NCBI GenBank assembly: GCA_963575745.1
Contig: CAUYUJ010019881.1
Location: 43,501-107,500 of the forward strand
DNA: 64,000 nucleotides
From: Prorocentrum cordatum
Taxonomy: Eukaryota > Sar > Dinophyceae > Prorocentrales > Prorocentraceae
Direction: 5' to 3'
Shown: one piece after another, positions 1-9,819 of the stretch
Layout: every line of letters begins with the position of its first letter
Numbering within the stretch: position 1 is the stretch's first letter
Translations under genes and position numbers: made by a program
Notes under the pieces: model-generated
Seen by the model: only the letters and a program-made list of their open reading frames with translations
Databases searched by the model: none
What the model was told of the DNA's origin: nothing

Positions 1-3000
1 CTCCCACGGGCACCCAGCGCGCGCAGGGGAGTCCGAGGTGAACCCACCAAACTTCGCCACTCTCGAGCCAATGTAGCACCAGACGCTGGACTCTCCGAAG
101 TGTGAGGTCACAGTGGGGGCCCATCTTGATGTCCACCGGGGGCAGAACTCGAAGGCCTCTTTCATGCAGGGCTCCAGTGAGGTTAGCGGTGCCGGCAAAG
201 ATCTCCAATAACGCCTTACGACCACGGCCAGCCCGAGGAAGTTCACGAGGCCCAACCACAAGACGTCGAGCATCCCCAAGACGATCACCTCGTCGTTGGC
301 GAGCTCCCTCAGGGTCTTCTCGGGGCCCCACGGGTAGAACGGGTCGATCACCAGGCCCATCGCATGCAGCATCTTGAGCGTCATGAGTCCCGTGAGGGTC
401 CTCCTGAGGCATCTCGCAACACTCGCAATGTTGACCACGGGGGCCCTCATGCTGATGTGGAGCGGAGGTGTCAGAGCGTCTCGAATCTCGGCCCAGCTGG
501 TTGGCAACGCCACTTCCGTAGGTATGGAAAGAGAAAAAGTATGAGCGTACAGCGTCTGAGATGGCAAAACAGTCTGATCAATCTGACTCTCTCTATTTTC
601 AGGCCGCAGAGACACGGCCTCTCTCCCGTCGATCTGATGGACCTGCGCCCGAGCGGGCCGAACCACGGGCTCGCGGCGGCTGCGCCGCGCGGGGGCCGAG
701 AGGGCCCCCCGGCCCCGGTAGCGCCCAGCTCGTAGCTCTCCGCGATCTGCCGCTCTGCTGCCGTGGTCCGCGACGTTCTGGATGCCCGGGGCATGCCTTG
801 GGCGCCAGCGGATCTCGCAGCCCAGGCACACTGCAGCAGCGCGGCGACACTGCGCCAGCAGCTCAAAATTGGTGGCCCTGCCCTTCTCAAAGGCGAGGAC
901 CGACGACATGTTGTCACACAAGCTGAGGATCTCGGTGCCGTGGAACCGAACATCGCCTGCCGCCCGCCATAGGGGAGCGACTGCGGCCCGCGCCTCCAAG
1001 GCGTGAGTTCGCCCTGGACAGCGCCACGCACCACGGCGCCGCTCCGTCCAACGCGCGGGATCCAGCAGCGCCTCCGCCAAGGGCTCGGGCGGCACCCCGA
1101 TCTCAAGCTCGACTCGGCGCCGCCGAGCGACGGCGTGTCTGAGCCTTGGCGGGGCCTCCAGAGGCAGCGGCTCGGAGGCGTCGAGCAGCCCCGCCACGCG
1201 CCCTTCATGCGCATCCGTGTCGGGCGCGATCTCCACCTCCGAAGGTACGAAGCGCTGGCGTTCCCGCCATCGAGTGGTAGCCAGGATCCCCCACGGCCCC
1301 AGGCGAGCTTCACACGCGGCGTAGCCCTGCATTGAGCTGTCGGTGGTGAAGGCGACGTCCGACGGCACCCTGCACATGTCGACTTCGCCCAGGAAGACCA
1401 GGCCAGCAGTAGTCGCCAGCTCGCCCAGCACGTCGGGGGGCAAGCGCGCCACTTCGGCCAAGTCGCCGCTGGAGATGCACGCGTAGCTGGCGCCCAGGAC
1501 ACTGAGGCCAGGTCGCAGCACTGAGAAGTAGTGCACGATGTGGCCCACGATCCGCCGAAGCTGCCAGCGCGCCAGCCAGGGGCGTCGAAGTACGTGGTGC
1601 AGCGCCAAGTAAAGCCGCCAGGCCCGCTTCGGCGTGTGCCGGAGGCGCCCCTCGCGCCCATCCAGCACCATCCCGAGGACGACGAGCCCAGGCTGGGCTC
1701 TCTCCAGCTCGTGCCAGCGCAGGCCCCGCCTATCCAGCTCGGCCGTGAGCCTGTCCAGGCGGTCGTCGAGAGCCGGCGCGCTGAGCGAGACCAGGTTCCC
1801 GTTGTCGACGTATGGGGCCCTGACGACCAAGCGACCGACAAGCGTCGGGGCCTTGGCCTTGTCAAGACACCAGCCATCGCCGGGGAGCCCGGCCGCGTCC
1901 ATCGCGTCGACCAGCACCTCGTGGCAGATCCAGAGCGCCCAGCTCCAGCCCATCGGCAGCGCGGCATAGCACGGCCAGATGACCTCGTCGGGGGAGACGC
2001 CCACCCTGCGGCCCAGCCGGTCGTCGAAGACAGAGTCCACCCCCAGCTCGCCGGCAGTGACCTCGATATCGAAACACATCCAACTGCCCCAGGCGGGGTC
2101 GGCAAACTGGTAGAAGCCATCCATGAAGTCCACCGAACCCGCACAGAGCGACTCGAAGCAGCCGTCAAAGTCGGCCAAGTCCTCCGGCGAGGCGTCGATG
2201 GCGTCCAGCAAGTTGATCGAACCCAGTGCCTCGCCCGAAGCGAGCGCCGTCCGAGGCGGCAACTTGTGGAGCTGGTTCGGCTGGCGAGCGTCCACCACCA
2301 TGCGGATGTCGCCATTCTTCTTGGCCACGAAGAACGTACTGACGCAAGCCTTTCGTCTTCGGCGGCCGTCGACCAGTCCCCGCTCTGTCAGGCGCCGCAA
2401 GAAGTCCACGAGCCTCGGGCGGTTCCGAGGGTCACGAGGGTTGAGCAGCGGGTCCCAGTACGGCTCCACGATCTCCTCGTCGTCGGGGATGCTAGCTGCT
2501 GGCCGCACCACGTCCACGTTGAAGTTGTCGAGGACCTCGGAAACGTGGCGAGGCGCCACTCCGCGAAGCTGCCGCGGCTGGTCGCTGACGGGACGCCGCA
2601 GCACGTTGAGCTTACCGGCGTCATAATCACGGCGCGTAGAGCCCTCGCCCATGGCCGAGTACAGGTCCCTGCACTTGAGGAGCTCCTGAAGGGCTCCAGC
2701 TGAGTCCATGTCCTTCGGGCGGCCCCCGAAGCTGCGGACGCGACGTCGGACTCGCTTTATGACCGACTCCTGCGCGGTAGTCGGCCTCTGCTTGCCAGGC
2801 GCACGAGGCTCGAGGCGCCCTCCAGCCCGAGCGGCCGCCAACCCGTTGAGCGCCCCCATCGCCTCGAGAGAACGACGGTCGCGGCCATCAGCACGAGCAG
2901 CACGCTGGGCCAAGTACCGAGGCAGAGCGGCACGTTCTCCACGACGGGCGCGGCGATAAAAGTCATCACCCCGAGGCAGAGGAAACAAAACAGCGGGCGA

Positions 3001-3111
3001 AGTCCTGCCCTCGGAGGAGACCCCCTCGGAGGGATGCCACCCCCGGCGCACGTCGGCAGTCGCGCCGCCAGGGGTGGGCGGCGGAAGGCCAGGCGGCGAG
3101 CCCAGCCACAT
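1..3111 (-). CDS. Reverse transcriptase-RNase H polyprotein, partial at its 3' end
   Basis: The frame starts at an ATG (complement of 3109-3111) and stays open for 1037 codons to the window edge. It starts 20 bases downstream of the preceding segment's stop. RT motifs in order: KKNGDIRMVVDARQPN (D codon at 2290-2292), a DFMDGFYQF block matching motif A, LPMGWSWALW matching motif B, and YVDN at 1801-1812 where most RTs have YxDD. RNase H follows: TTDSSMQGYA, then LSLCDNMSSVLAF, then a C-terminal RHAPGIQNVADHGSR. The product would copy element RNA into DNA and degrade the RNA strand. About 200 residues after RNase H are unassigned. The uninterrupted length in GC-rich DNA, together with correctly ordered motifs, makes this the best-supported protein in the window. 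The true start could lie upstream if the frameshifts above are recent. Confidence 0.85.
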   Translation of the reverse strand, partial: MWLGSPPGLPPPTPGGATADVRRGWHPSEGVSSEGRTSPAVLFPLPRGDDFYRRARRGERAALPRYLAQRAARADGRDRRSLEAMGALNGLAAARAGGRLEPRAPGKQRPTTAQESVIKRVRRRVRSFGGRPKDMDSAGALQELLKCRDLYSAMGEGSTRRDYDAGKLNVLRRPVSDQPRQLRGVAPRHVSEVLDNFNVDVVRPAASIPDDEEIVEPYWDPLLNPRDPRNRPRLVDFLRRLTERGLVDGRRRRKACVSTFFVAKKNGDIRMVVDARQPNQLHKLPPRTALASGEALGSINLLDAIDASPEDLADFDGCFESLCAGSVDFMDGFYQFADPAWGSWMCFDIEVTAGELGVDSVFDDRLGRRVGVSPDEVIWPCYAALPMGWSWALWICHEVLVDAMDAAGLPGDGWCLDKAKAPTLVGRLVVRAPYVDNGNLVSLSAPALDDRLDRLTAELDRRGLRWHELERAQPGLVVLGMVLDGREGRLRHTPKRAWRLYLALHHVLRRPWLARWQLRRIVGHIVHYFSVLRPGLSVLGASYACISSGDLAEVARLPPDVLGELATTAGLVFLGEVDMCRVPSDVAFTTDSSMQGYAACEARLGPWGILATTRWRERQRFVPSEVEIAPDTDAHEGRVAGLLDASEPLPLEAPPRLRHAVARRRRVELEIGVPPEPLAEALLDPARWTERRRGAWRCPGRTHALEARAAVAPLWRAAGDVRFHGTEILSLCDNMSSVLAFEKGRATNFELLAQCRRAAAVCLGCEIRWRPRHAPGIQNVADHGSRAADRGELRAGRYRGRGALSAPARRSRREPVVRPARAQVHQIDGREAVSLRPENRESQIDQTVLPSQTLYAHTFSLSIPTEVALPTSWAEIRDALTPPLHISMRAPVVNIASVARCLRRTLTGLMTLKMLHAMGLVIDPFYPWGPEKTLRELANDEVIVLGMLDVLWLGLVNFLGLAVVVRRYWRSLPAPLTSLEPCMKEAFEFCPRWTSRWAPTVTSHFGESSVWCYIGSRVAKFGGFTSDSPARAGCPWE

Positions 3112-3130
3112 CGGCGCCTCCTCGGCGCCG

Positions 3131-4160
3131 TCAACCCTGATCCTTGGGACCCGCCTTCGCCTCCGCCTCCTCGTTGGGCGTCGGCTTCTTCGGCGGCCTG
3201 TCGTCGTCGGCCCTTTCGAACTTCCTCGGTTCCGACTGCTGCTCCTCCCCGAACAGCGTCTTCTGCTTCATGATCACGCCCTGTGCCTTCTGCTCCTCGG
3301 CGACGAACGCATCGATCACCAGGTGCAGCACGTCCATGGCCACCGCCGCGTTCTTCGAGACCCCGGACTCCGACACCCGGAAGCCCCCGTACGAGGCGAG
3401 GGTGAGCCCCGAGGCGAGCACGGCGCTGAGCAGCTTGGCCAAGGCGCGCGGCCCTCGGAAGGGCCAGTCGTCGATCACGATCGCGCTCATCACCGCCAGG
3501 GCCTTTGCGAGCATCACGGGCTGGCCAGGGGGGCGCCTCGACAGCGACGAGATCCTGGGATCTCGCCCCGGGCCACGGCGCTTCACGACGCGCCAGGCCT
3601 CCTCGTCGCGCTCCTGGACGTTCTCGACCGAGCCCCAGCCCTCCCCTACACTGCGCCGAGCAGCGCTGACTGCATCCCTGAAGATCAGCCTCTCCAGGTT
3701 TCCGGCGGCGTCGACGTCCAGCTTCATGCCGAAGGTCGGCGACCCAGGGTCCGGGCCGACCCAGCGCGCCAACAGAGCGCCAGGCGCCGCTGTCGGCATG
3801 GTCACGCCCGCCCCGACGCGGAGCGCCTCGAGGCCGTCCGGGTCCGTCCCCCCGAGCGCGTTCTCCTGCCCGCGCACCCTCTCCGGGAAGGCCGAGTCGC
3901 GGAGGAAGGCCACGACCGAGCGCCCGCTCGAGTCCAGGAAGAACACCTCCCCGTCTGGGCTGGCTGCGACCCAAGCACCTGGACTGAGCCCCACTGGCGG
4001 CAGCCGATGGTGCCGTCTGAATCCGCCGTCGTCGTCGAAGTTGACACCCTCCTGTGAGACTCCGGCCCGTCGAGAGCACGAAGACCCGCCATCCAGACTC
4101 GGTCGCTCAGGCGCGCACGGCGCGAAACCCGCGCCGCCCTGCCAGCGTGGCCGGCAGCCC
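3131..4160 (-). pseudogene. Middle segment of the RT retroelement protein, unknown function
   Basis: An open frame of about 340 codons with no in-frame ATG near its beginning, ending at a stop 20 bases before the RT frame's ATG. It contains LSPGAWVAASPDGEVFFLD, then a charged stretch WGSVENVQERDEEAWRVV, a helical block IVIDDWPFRGPRAL, and an alanine-rich helix ending in lysine/glutamate-rich sequence. I recognise no enzyme family. Position and orientation make it the part of the element's polyprotein or ORF1 that precedes RT. The frame is entered from the upstream Cys-rich segment only through a frameshift near 4110-4160, so it is annotated as broken. A structural (gag-like) role is possible but unproven. 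Confidence 0.55.
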
Positions 4161-4506
4161 GTCGTCGTTCACGAGGGAGTCCTCGCCCTGCCCAGAACGA
4201 GGCGTCGCCAGACCCACGAGGAGCTCCACGACCCAGGACACCGCGTCGAACACCGCGCGGCCGCCTCCGCCCAGCAGGAGGCCCGCGGCTAGGGCACCGC
4301 CCACGGCCCACCAGCCCGGCCCGCTGCCGCAGCTCAGGCTGCACGTCGGGCAGCTCGGGCACGTCCCGCAACTGACCGCCGGCGGCGGAGGACGTCGGGC
4401 AGCTGCCGCAGGTGACGTGCGCCTCCGGGCACGCCGGGCACTGCGTCAGCCAGGCGGTTGCCACCGAGGCAGCCCAGGGCCCGGCCGCGAGCCACGGGAG
4501 GCCCAT
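4107..4506 (-). pseudogene. Cys-rich, single-membrane-span N-terminal segment of the RT retroelement
   Basis: Starts with an ATG (complement of 4504-4506) and encodes CPACPEAHVTCGSCP, then shifts frame near 4385 into SCGTCPSCPTCSLSCGSG followed by a hydrophobic segment WWAVGGALAAGLLLG and a stop at 4107-4109. The CPxC-type repeats followed by a membrane span recall a pattern I associate with dinoflagellate retroelement proteins, but I cannot name a family. Two frameshifts separate it from the next segment. The role could be membrane anchoring or metal binding; neither is shown. Confidence 0.5.
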
Positions 4507-4660
4507 GCACTCCCGGGGCCCCACGATCAGAGCTTTAAGCCACAACGGTTTCGGCGAGACAGAGAGCGTAGGCGGAGCGGTCGTGCGCTCGGAAACTGTC
4601 GAAACCCTTCAATCACAGGAAAACCAGTCAGAGACAAATCAGAGAGAGAGGAGGCCCTTG

Positions 4661-4766
4661 CCCTCCTCCTCCTCCTCCTCCTCCCCCTCCTCCTCCTCCT
4701 CCTCCTCCTCCTCCTCCTCCTCCTCCTCCTCCTCCTCCTCCTCCTCCTCCTCCCTCTCCTTCCCCT
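4661..4766. repeat. (CTC)n microsatellite
   Basis: About 100 bp of nearly pure CTC triplets immediately 5' (minus strand) of the RT retroelement. Poly-Ser/Arg/Gly/Glu frames through it are artefacts of the repeat. Confidence 0.97.
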
Positions 4767-5423
4767 AAACCGAGCAAGCGCCGCATCCAACTGACCTCAG
4801 GCGCGAGCAACCGTTGGTAGGAACGCAGAACGAATGACGGGGAGGGCGAAGTCGCCCACTTTCAAGCGACCCGATAAGGGAAGGAGAGGCGGACTGCATT
4901 CCCTTAGCCTTGCAAGAAACACATACTGGACAGCCATGTTCGGCATCGAAGCCTCTGAAAACCCTCAGAAGGGGGCCCACCACCACCACTTAGCCCGTGC
5001 GTCCGCGAGGACGGGTGGGCAGACACGCCAAACGTGTGTAAAAAACCAGGAATGCGTCCTGGAAGCGATTAGAGACACACCAAATGCGTGCAGGGAAGGG
5101 GAGGATGGAGGCGGGACAGAGGACGAGGAAGGGACGAGGCAGGCGAGAACCACGAAGCAGTCCGCCAAACGCGTTGCAGCGATGATGAAGGCGACGAAGG
5201 TGAGGACGACGTCTCCAGAATAACGAGGGGCAACGATAGGGGGGGACTGGCATAAGGGGGGGATGCATCGACCTGAAGTCGGCGATACATCGCCGATAAG
5301 TCGGCGATAGATCCCGATAGTGAATCCGCACCCTCCTGTGCAGGTTGGGGCTATCGGGCCCACTACGGCGATCAATGGGCGATTGGGGGTCGATGCGTCC
5401 CTCCCTATGCCCATCCCCCCCTA
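4767..5423. other. Intergenic, no gene seen; short palindrome
   Basis: No coding signal. At 5279-5296 there is an 8-bp inverted repeat (TCGGCGAT, two bases, ATCGCCGA), followed by another TCGGCGATA at 5301. The last four bases before the LTR element (CCTA, 5420-5423) match the four after it. Confidence 0.6.
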
Positions 5424-5600
5424 TGTCTCACACTACTGATACATATGGGATCGTGGGTGTCGTAGTTGGGTGAGGAGGGGCTCCTTTCTCCTCGGGTGGA
5501 TGAACAGTTCAAGCTCACTCAGGCGCCTAAGCCAACACGGCTCGGGAGAAGGGACAAAGAGGGGGAAACGCTGAAGGGGCTTTGGGGGTATCCAGGAACA
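5424..5600 (-). repeat. 3' LTR of the copia element
   Basis: 177 bp. On the minus strand it begins TGTTCCTGGATACCC and ends TGAGACA, so it has the TG...CA ends of an LTR. It aligns end to end with 14648-14823. A purine-rich (minus strand) tract lies 60-140 bp upstream of it rather than directly adjacent, so the polypurine primer is uncertain. Confidence 0.93.
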
Positions 5601-5654
5601 GCGGGCCAAACTTTCGTGGACCTGAACCCGTCGCCGTCCAGGATTAAGTCGGCT

Positions 5655-5770
5655 GGGGCTTCCCCTGCCTCCTCCTCTTCTTCTCCTCGTCCTCCTCTCT
5701 GCTCCTCCTCCTCCTTCTCTTCTTCCTCCTCCTCGTCCTTCACCTCGGCGTGCCCAGGGTCGAACGCCTT

Positions 5771-5811
<41 letters not shown>

Positions 5812-5812
5812 A
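5655..5812. repeat. Pyrimidine-rich tract and (CT)n inside the copia 3' region
   Basis: 5660-5745 is CTC/TTC-rich on the plus strand, hence purine-rich on the element's sense strand. 5771-5810 is (CT)n. It lies between the RNase H stop and the 3' LTR and could be an expanded or displaced polypurine tract. Confidence 0.7.
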
Positions 5813-5893
5813 ACATTCTCCGCGAGGCCCCCCGGGAGCGTCTCTTGAGAGCCGCATTGCGTTATCTTTCATCGTATTGTCCAGACTCATCTA

Positions 5894-6755
5894 CTAACCC
5901 AGGGTACCGCGAGTGAGCACGTCATGCAAAGCGGCGTTTCCCCGAGCGGGATCGATCTTCGCGAGGGGATCTGCCGGCATCAACCCGCGTGGAAGCCAGC
6001 GCACTTGAGACCCCAAACAATTCAACGCGCCCCTGATCACAGCCAGTTCAATCGCGTTCCTCCTGTCGGCCCGGGACCCCGCACTATTTCTCGAGAGAGA
6101 GAGTGTCGAACGCGCTCTTGGCGTCGACGATGTTCAAGGCCGATGCATCGGCGAGCTCGCACTCGCGAGGGAGCACGACAGAAAAAAGGGCCCTGAGACT
6201 CCGTCCAATCGGGCGACTTCACGTCGCCATACAGCGCGTCTCGCCACATGATCTGGAGCCACTGGGCCTCAGCAGCCGCACTCGACAGAAACAGGGTCTG
6301 GCCGCGATCGTCCCGGCGCCCGCCCGCTTCAGACTCTGGGAGCGCCATGACAAAATACTCACTCTGGCTCGTCGATTCTCTCTGACCGAGCTGTCTGCAG
6401 CAAAAATGAGCCATCCGCTCTGGGCGCCTCCACGCCGAGCAGACCCTGGGCCCCCCGCGTCGGAGGCAGTCACAAAGGTAGTCGAGACCGGATCGAGAGG
6501 CCATATCGCGATATACTGAAAGGCCGACGCTCTGAGGAACTTCGCCGCCTTATATGCCATCTGCGCATCTTCCGCCTTTGGTCCGGGGGGAGCCGAAGCT
6601 AACAAGGACGCGCTGCCCGCCACCTGGTCTCGATTCCCTCCCAAGCCATTGTATCGCATCTGAGCGACCGTTGTCCGGTAGGGCGAGATCTCCGAGGGGG
6701 TGAGAGGGGGGGGGGGGTCTGAGCTCGGCGCTGCTTGTCCAGAGCTATTGGACAC
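5894..6755 (-). pseudogene. pol: Copia RNase H domain and polyprotein C-terminus, three frames
   Basis: LTPSEISPYRTTVAQMRY (entry to the RNase H region), TASDAGGPGSARRGGAQSGW (first catalytic region), LSWRSQSLKRAGAGT, then in a second frame LSSAAAEAQWLQIMWRDAL, and in a third DRRNAIELAVIRGALN, VRWLPRGLMPADPLAK ending at a TAG (5894-5896). These match the copia RNase H order through the final 'ADPLTK' block, which marks the polyprotein end about 290 bp upstream of the 3' LTR. At least two frameshifts. Confidence 0.8.
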
Positions 6756-7560
6756 AACTGCTCGCGAACGTTCTCTCTTGGTCGACCAAGATCTTCCCCC
6801 CCGCCACCTGACGCACCTGCCTGCCTGCGAAATCAGCCTTGCCTTCCCCCCACTTACCGAATTTGAATCTCTCCGTGAGACGCTTCTTCAAATCTGGAAG
6901 CACCTTAGGATCGCTGGCCACGATGAAGTCATCGACCTCGATCAAAATCAGAGACTGAAGTCGGCCGCTCTCGGAACGCTGCAGCCGCAGGCATGGCTCA
7001 ACGAGCGATCGCTTGAAATTCAATTATGTCAAGAAATCGGTGAGCGTTCTGCGCCACAGCAATGGGGCGTCGTTCAGTCCGTAAGCCGGCGCCACCAGCT
7101 CGATGAGCTGTTCCCCGGACAAACCCAGGCCCGCGCAGGCCTCCACGAAGATGGCGCCCCGGGGCCGTTGCAACCGATTGCTTTGGCAGAACGCATTCTT
7201 GGCACCCGCGACCCCCAGGGCCCACCCCATCGAAACCACCAGCTGGAGACTGAGCATATGCTCTCCGACTGTGGAGTCGGAGCATGCGCTTGCAACGTTT
7301 CGCCGTCCGGGTCCTGATGGCCATGGAAGCACCATCTTCTCTTGGCCACTCGGGCCGCCCCCAACCCCCTCGCTAGGCTTAAAACGTCTCACCATCCTCG
7401 AAGGGGGAATTCTGTCGGGGCGACGCCGCCGGACCAGACGCGACTCTTCAACTGTCAGGACTCGGGCCGCCCCCGAGGCCGTCACGGCGGCCCGTTCCTT
7501 CGCGTCAGAGGCCTCAAACAGCTTTTTCTGATCCGAGGAAAGGTTCTTCAGCTGCACCCC
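6745..7560 (-). pseudogene. pol: Copia reverse transcriptase (RVT_2 type), broken
   Basis: Starts at VQLKNLSSDQKKLFEASDAK, passes a two-way frameshift (about 7340 and 7265; WCFHGHQDPDGETLQA is in the shifted frame), then ALGVAGAKNAFCQSN, VAPAYGLNDAPLLWRRTL, an in-frame TAA at about 7024, and NFKRSLVEPCLR followed by LILIEVDDFIVASDP. AYGLNDAPLLW and VDD are diagnostic of copia RT. The motif A Asp that should begin the D-x-K-x-AF motif is Gly (GGT at 7204-7206). Catalysis would be lost even without the frame breaks. Confidence 0.8.
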
Positions 7561-9727
7561 CGCCCCTCGCCGAGGGACGCTCTGGGGGGCCACGCCAGCC
7601 ATCCCGCAAAAAACAATCCTCAAGATCGAGGAAAAAGTTAACCTGCTCGTCTCCGCGCTGGAGACTGAACAGGGTGTCGGGGCCCGCGCCCCGGGCCACA
7701 AGCTCCTCGCAGAGCGCCCTGTCCTGCTCGAGGCCCCCCGTCCCCCAGGAGCCCCCATGCTCAAATAATGCCCGCATTATTCTTCTGGACGCGGCGTCTC
7801 TGACCATCGCTGGCCCGGCACCTGCGGGAATGTTCCCGGGCGTCTGGGGCACGGGCGGAGCAGCCGGAGAGCGGCTCCTCGTCCGCGCTTCTCTGCTGCT
7901 CGAGGCTGCCCCGGCAGCAGACCCCCTATCTCGGTCGGCAACGGCCGAGCTGGACCCGGCCTCCGCGGCGACCGATTCCGACCGCCTCTCGCCCTCGCGC
8001 TCGGCAATCACACGGGCAACATCGACCCTGCTGAGATCCTCGGCCCTCGTCAGATGCCTGGTCGCAGGCTGGACCTCGCCCGGCCGGGGCCCCCCCCTCG
8101 CCGGCGGCTGCGAGGTCTCTCGCCGCCGCGACGTGGGAGGGGCCACCTCGGGTGGGATCTCGCCCCCGGGCCTCCGAAGATGGCGCCCAGAAGCTCCTTC
8201 CCTCTCACCTTCCGAGTCCTCAATAATCGCCGCTTCTGGCATCGATGGCCCCGGAGAGGAGCCCGTGGCCACCGCGGACGATTCAGCCACTCCCGGAATC
8301 TTTCGCCGGGCTACTGGGGCCACGGTGGACCCGAGCGAGCTGGCCGGAGGGCCCCCCCCTCCCTGCTCGAGCGAGCCCCGAGGTCCGCCCAGGGTCCTCG
8401 ACCGAACCTCCGGCATCTCCGCCGTAGGCCTTGGTCCTGGCCCCGGAGCTCCGGAGGTCTCTGGAACGTCCCACGCCTCGGGGGGAGGAGTACCCTCCGA
8501 CTCAACGTCCACCGCCCCCACTCGCCCCCCCGGTTGTCTCAGCTCCTGTCGAAGCTGGTCAAATCTAAGATTTTCCAGCAACACCGCCCACATTGTTTCT
8601 GGCCGGGTCGCCTGTCTGACTTGCACCACTGAACATTTGAGCAACCTATGGCACATCGCAACCCACGCCGTGCTGCGGGGCTGGAAGACCACCGCCCCGG
8701 GGCCCGTCCACCTGTCGCGTTGAAGCGCGTGGCTTCTGTTAGCTGCAGTTATCTTGCGCCAAACGTAGACCCATTCGCCCGGATGGGGAACTCGATCGAC
8801 ACGCTGGCGCGCCCGGGGGGCCTCTGCCAGTCTGTCACGGGCGTCGTGAGCGGCCAGAGCCCGTCGGGCTTCACACCTAAGCTTATGAGCGCGAGCGAAA
8901 GCAGCGGCAGCAGTATCTTGATCGATCGAGCTCTGCCTAAGGTCGTCGACTCCAATCTCGTCCACGGCATCGTCGGTCACCATGCACCTAGGTATTCTCG
9001 GGTTCTCTCCGGAAGCCAGCTGATTGGGACTAAACCCCCCGCGGTGATACGCGCGGTTCTTGCCCGAGACAACCTCGCGCAGGAGCAGGTCGACTTCGCC
9101 CAGGCTAGTCGGGACAGCTAAAAGAGAAGCTCTCGCCATCGCAAGCTTAACGATGCCCCCGTGTCGCTCGCACTTTCCATTGTAATGAAGGGAGCTGACG
9201 GGGTCGACTTGGAGATATATCCCGCTGCGCTCGCAACCTCTGGAGAAGCCCCCCTCAAACTCGGCGCCGCCGTCGGATAATATCATCTCGGGCAGGCCAA
9301 AAGGCCTAACCCAGTAGCGGCACAATGCTTTCCAGACGCTAGCCGACGTGTCATCTTCGAGAATGCAGCACTGCTGATAGCTGGTCCCGTGATCGACCAG
9401 ATTCAAGACGGGCAGACTCTTGTCCTGAAGCTCAAGATAGAAGAGGTCCACCGCTAGCAGGCGATCATATCGGTACGTTCTGGGCAAGTGAGCCCGCCTC
9501 CTCCAGCGGGGTCGCGCGTGAGACTCACAGTGAGGGCACTTGAAACTGCGACGCACCCAAGACACCACCTCGGGCCTTGCCCTGGCGACCCTCAGGGTCC
9601 AGGTAAAATCACCAAGAGAGGGGTGGCCAAGATTGATGTGGAGCTTGGCAACCTCTTTCTTCATGCCCTCGTCTATCTCAGCGCGGCCCCCGGGTCCTTG
9701 GGCTCTCGCGCGGCCTCCTCGTCCCAA
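7514..9727 (-). CDS. pol: Copia integrase with long Pro/Ser/Arg-rich tail
   Basis: The longest intact frame in the element (737 codons; first ATG at 9662-9664 after about 21 codons). An HHCC zinc finger (LHINLGHPS ... FKCPHCES; H30, H35, C64, C67) precedes the catalytic core: AVDLFYLEL (D94), MILSDGGAEFEGG (D152) and NGKCERHGG (E187), a D,D35E set that would join element cDNA to the chromosome. A GEWVYVWRKI ... WTGPGAVV block resembles the C-terminal DNA-binding fold. The last 350 residues are low-complexity Pro/Gly/Ser/Arg, typical of the copia integrase-RT linker. The stop at 7514 is caused by a shift; RT continues in the next frame from about 7550. Confidence 0.85.
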   Translation of the reverse strand: MGRGGRARAQGPGGRAEIDEGMKKEVAKLHINLGHPSLGDFTWTLRVARARPEVVSWVRRSFKCPHCESHARPRWRRRAHLPRTYRYDRLLAVDLFYLELQDKSLPVLNLVDHGTSYQQCCILEDDTSASVWKALCRYWVRPFGLPEMILSDGGAEFEGGFSRGCERSGIYLQVDPVSSLHYNGKCERHGGIVKLAMARASLLAVPTSLGEVDLLLREVVSGKNRAYHRGGFSPNQLASGENPRIPRCMVTDDAVDEIGVDDLRQSSIDQDTAAAAFARAHKLRCEARRALAAHDARDRLAEAPRARQRVDRVPHPGEWVYVWRKITAANRSHALQRDRWTGPGAVVFQPRSTAWVAMCHRLLKCSVVQVRQATRPETMWAVLLENLRFDQLRQELRQPGGRVGAVDVESEGTPPPEAWDVPETSGAPGPGPRPTAEMPEVRSRTLGGPRGSLEQGGGGPPASSLGSTVAPVARRKIPGVAESSAVATGSSPGPSMPEAAIIEDSEGEREGASGRHLRRPGGEIPPEVAPPTSRRRETSQPPARGGPRPGEVQPATRHLTRAEDLSRVDVARVIAEREGERRSESVAAEAGSSSAVADRDRGSAAGAASSSREARTRSRSPAAPPVPQTPGNIPAGAGPAMVRDAASRRIMRALFEHGGSWGTGGLEQDRALCEELVARGAGPDTLFSLQRGDEQVNFFLDLEDCFLRDGWRGPPERPSARGGGAAEEPFLGSEKAV

Positions 9728-9819
9728 ACCCGAGCGCCAGCGCCGTCCGGTTCAGGGCCCTCGTCGAGCTCCTCAGCTGCGCCCCGGACCGGGAAAGAGG
9801 GAGCGGACTCGCCTAGCTC

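Larger units (their letters stand above)
1..4506 (-). mobile_element. Dinoflagellate RT-RNase H retroelement, 3' part beyond the window (possibly DIRS-like)
   Basis: Three consecutive minus-strand coding segments form one element: a Cys-rich membrane-type N-terminal segment (4506-4107), a middle segment (about 4160-3131) and a long RT-RNase H frame (3111 to the window edge). No protease or integrase motif is seen in the part present. No LTR pair can be assigned because the element leaves the window. The RT-RNase H order without DDE integrase, and the long C-terminal extension, would fit a DIRS-type (tyrosine recombinase) element. That is inference only: no recombinase catalytic residues could be identified in the roughly 200 residues that follow RNase H. 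The upstream two segments are frameshifted, whereas the RT frame is open, so the copy is probably not very old. Confidence 0.7.

Noticed and set aside
471-2703. Long ORFs in other frames over the RT region (614 aa minus, 390 aa plus)
   Set aside because: RT and RNase H motifs lie only in the frame that runs 3111 to 1; the others are shadows of high-GC sequence.
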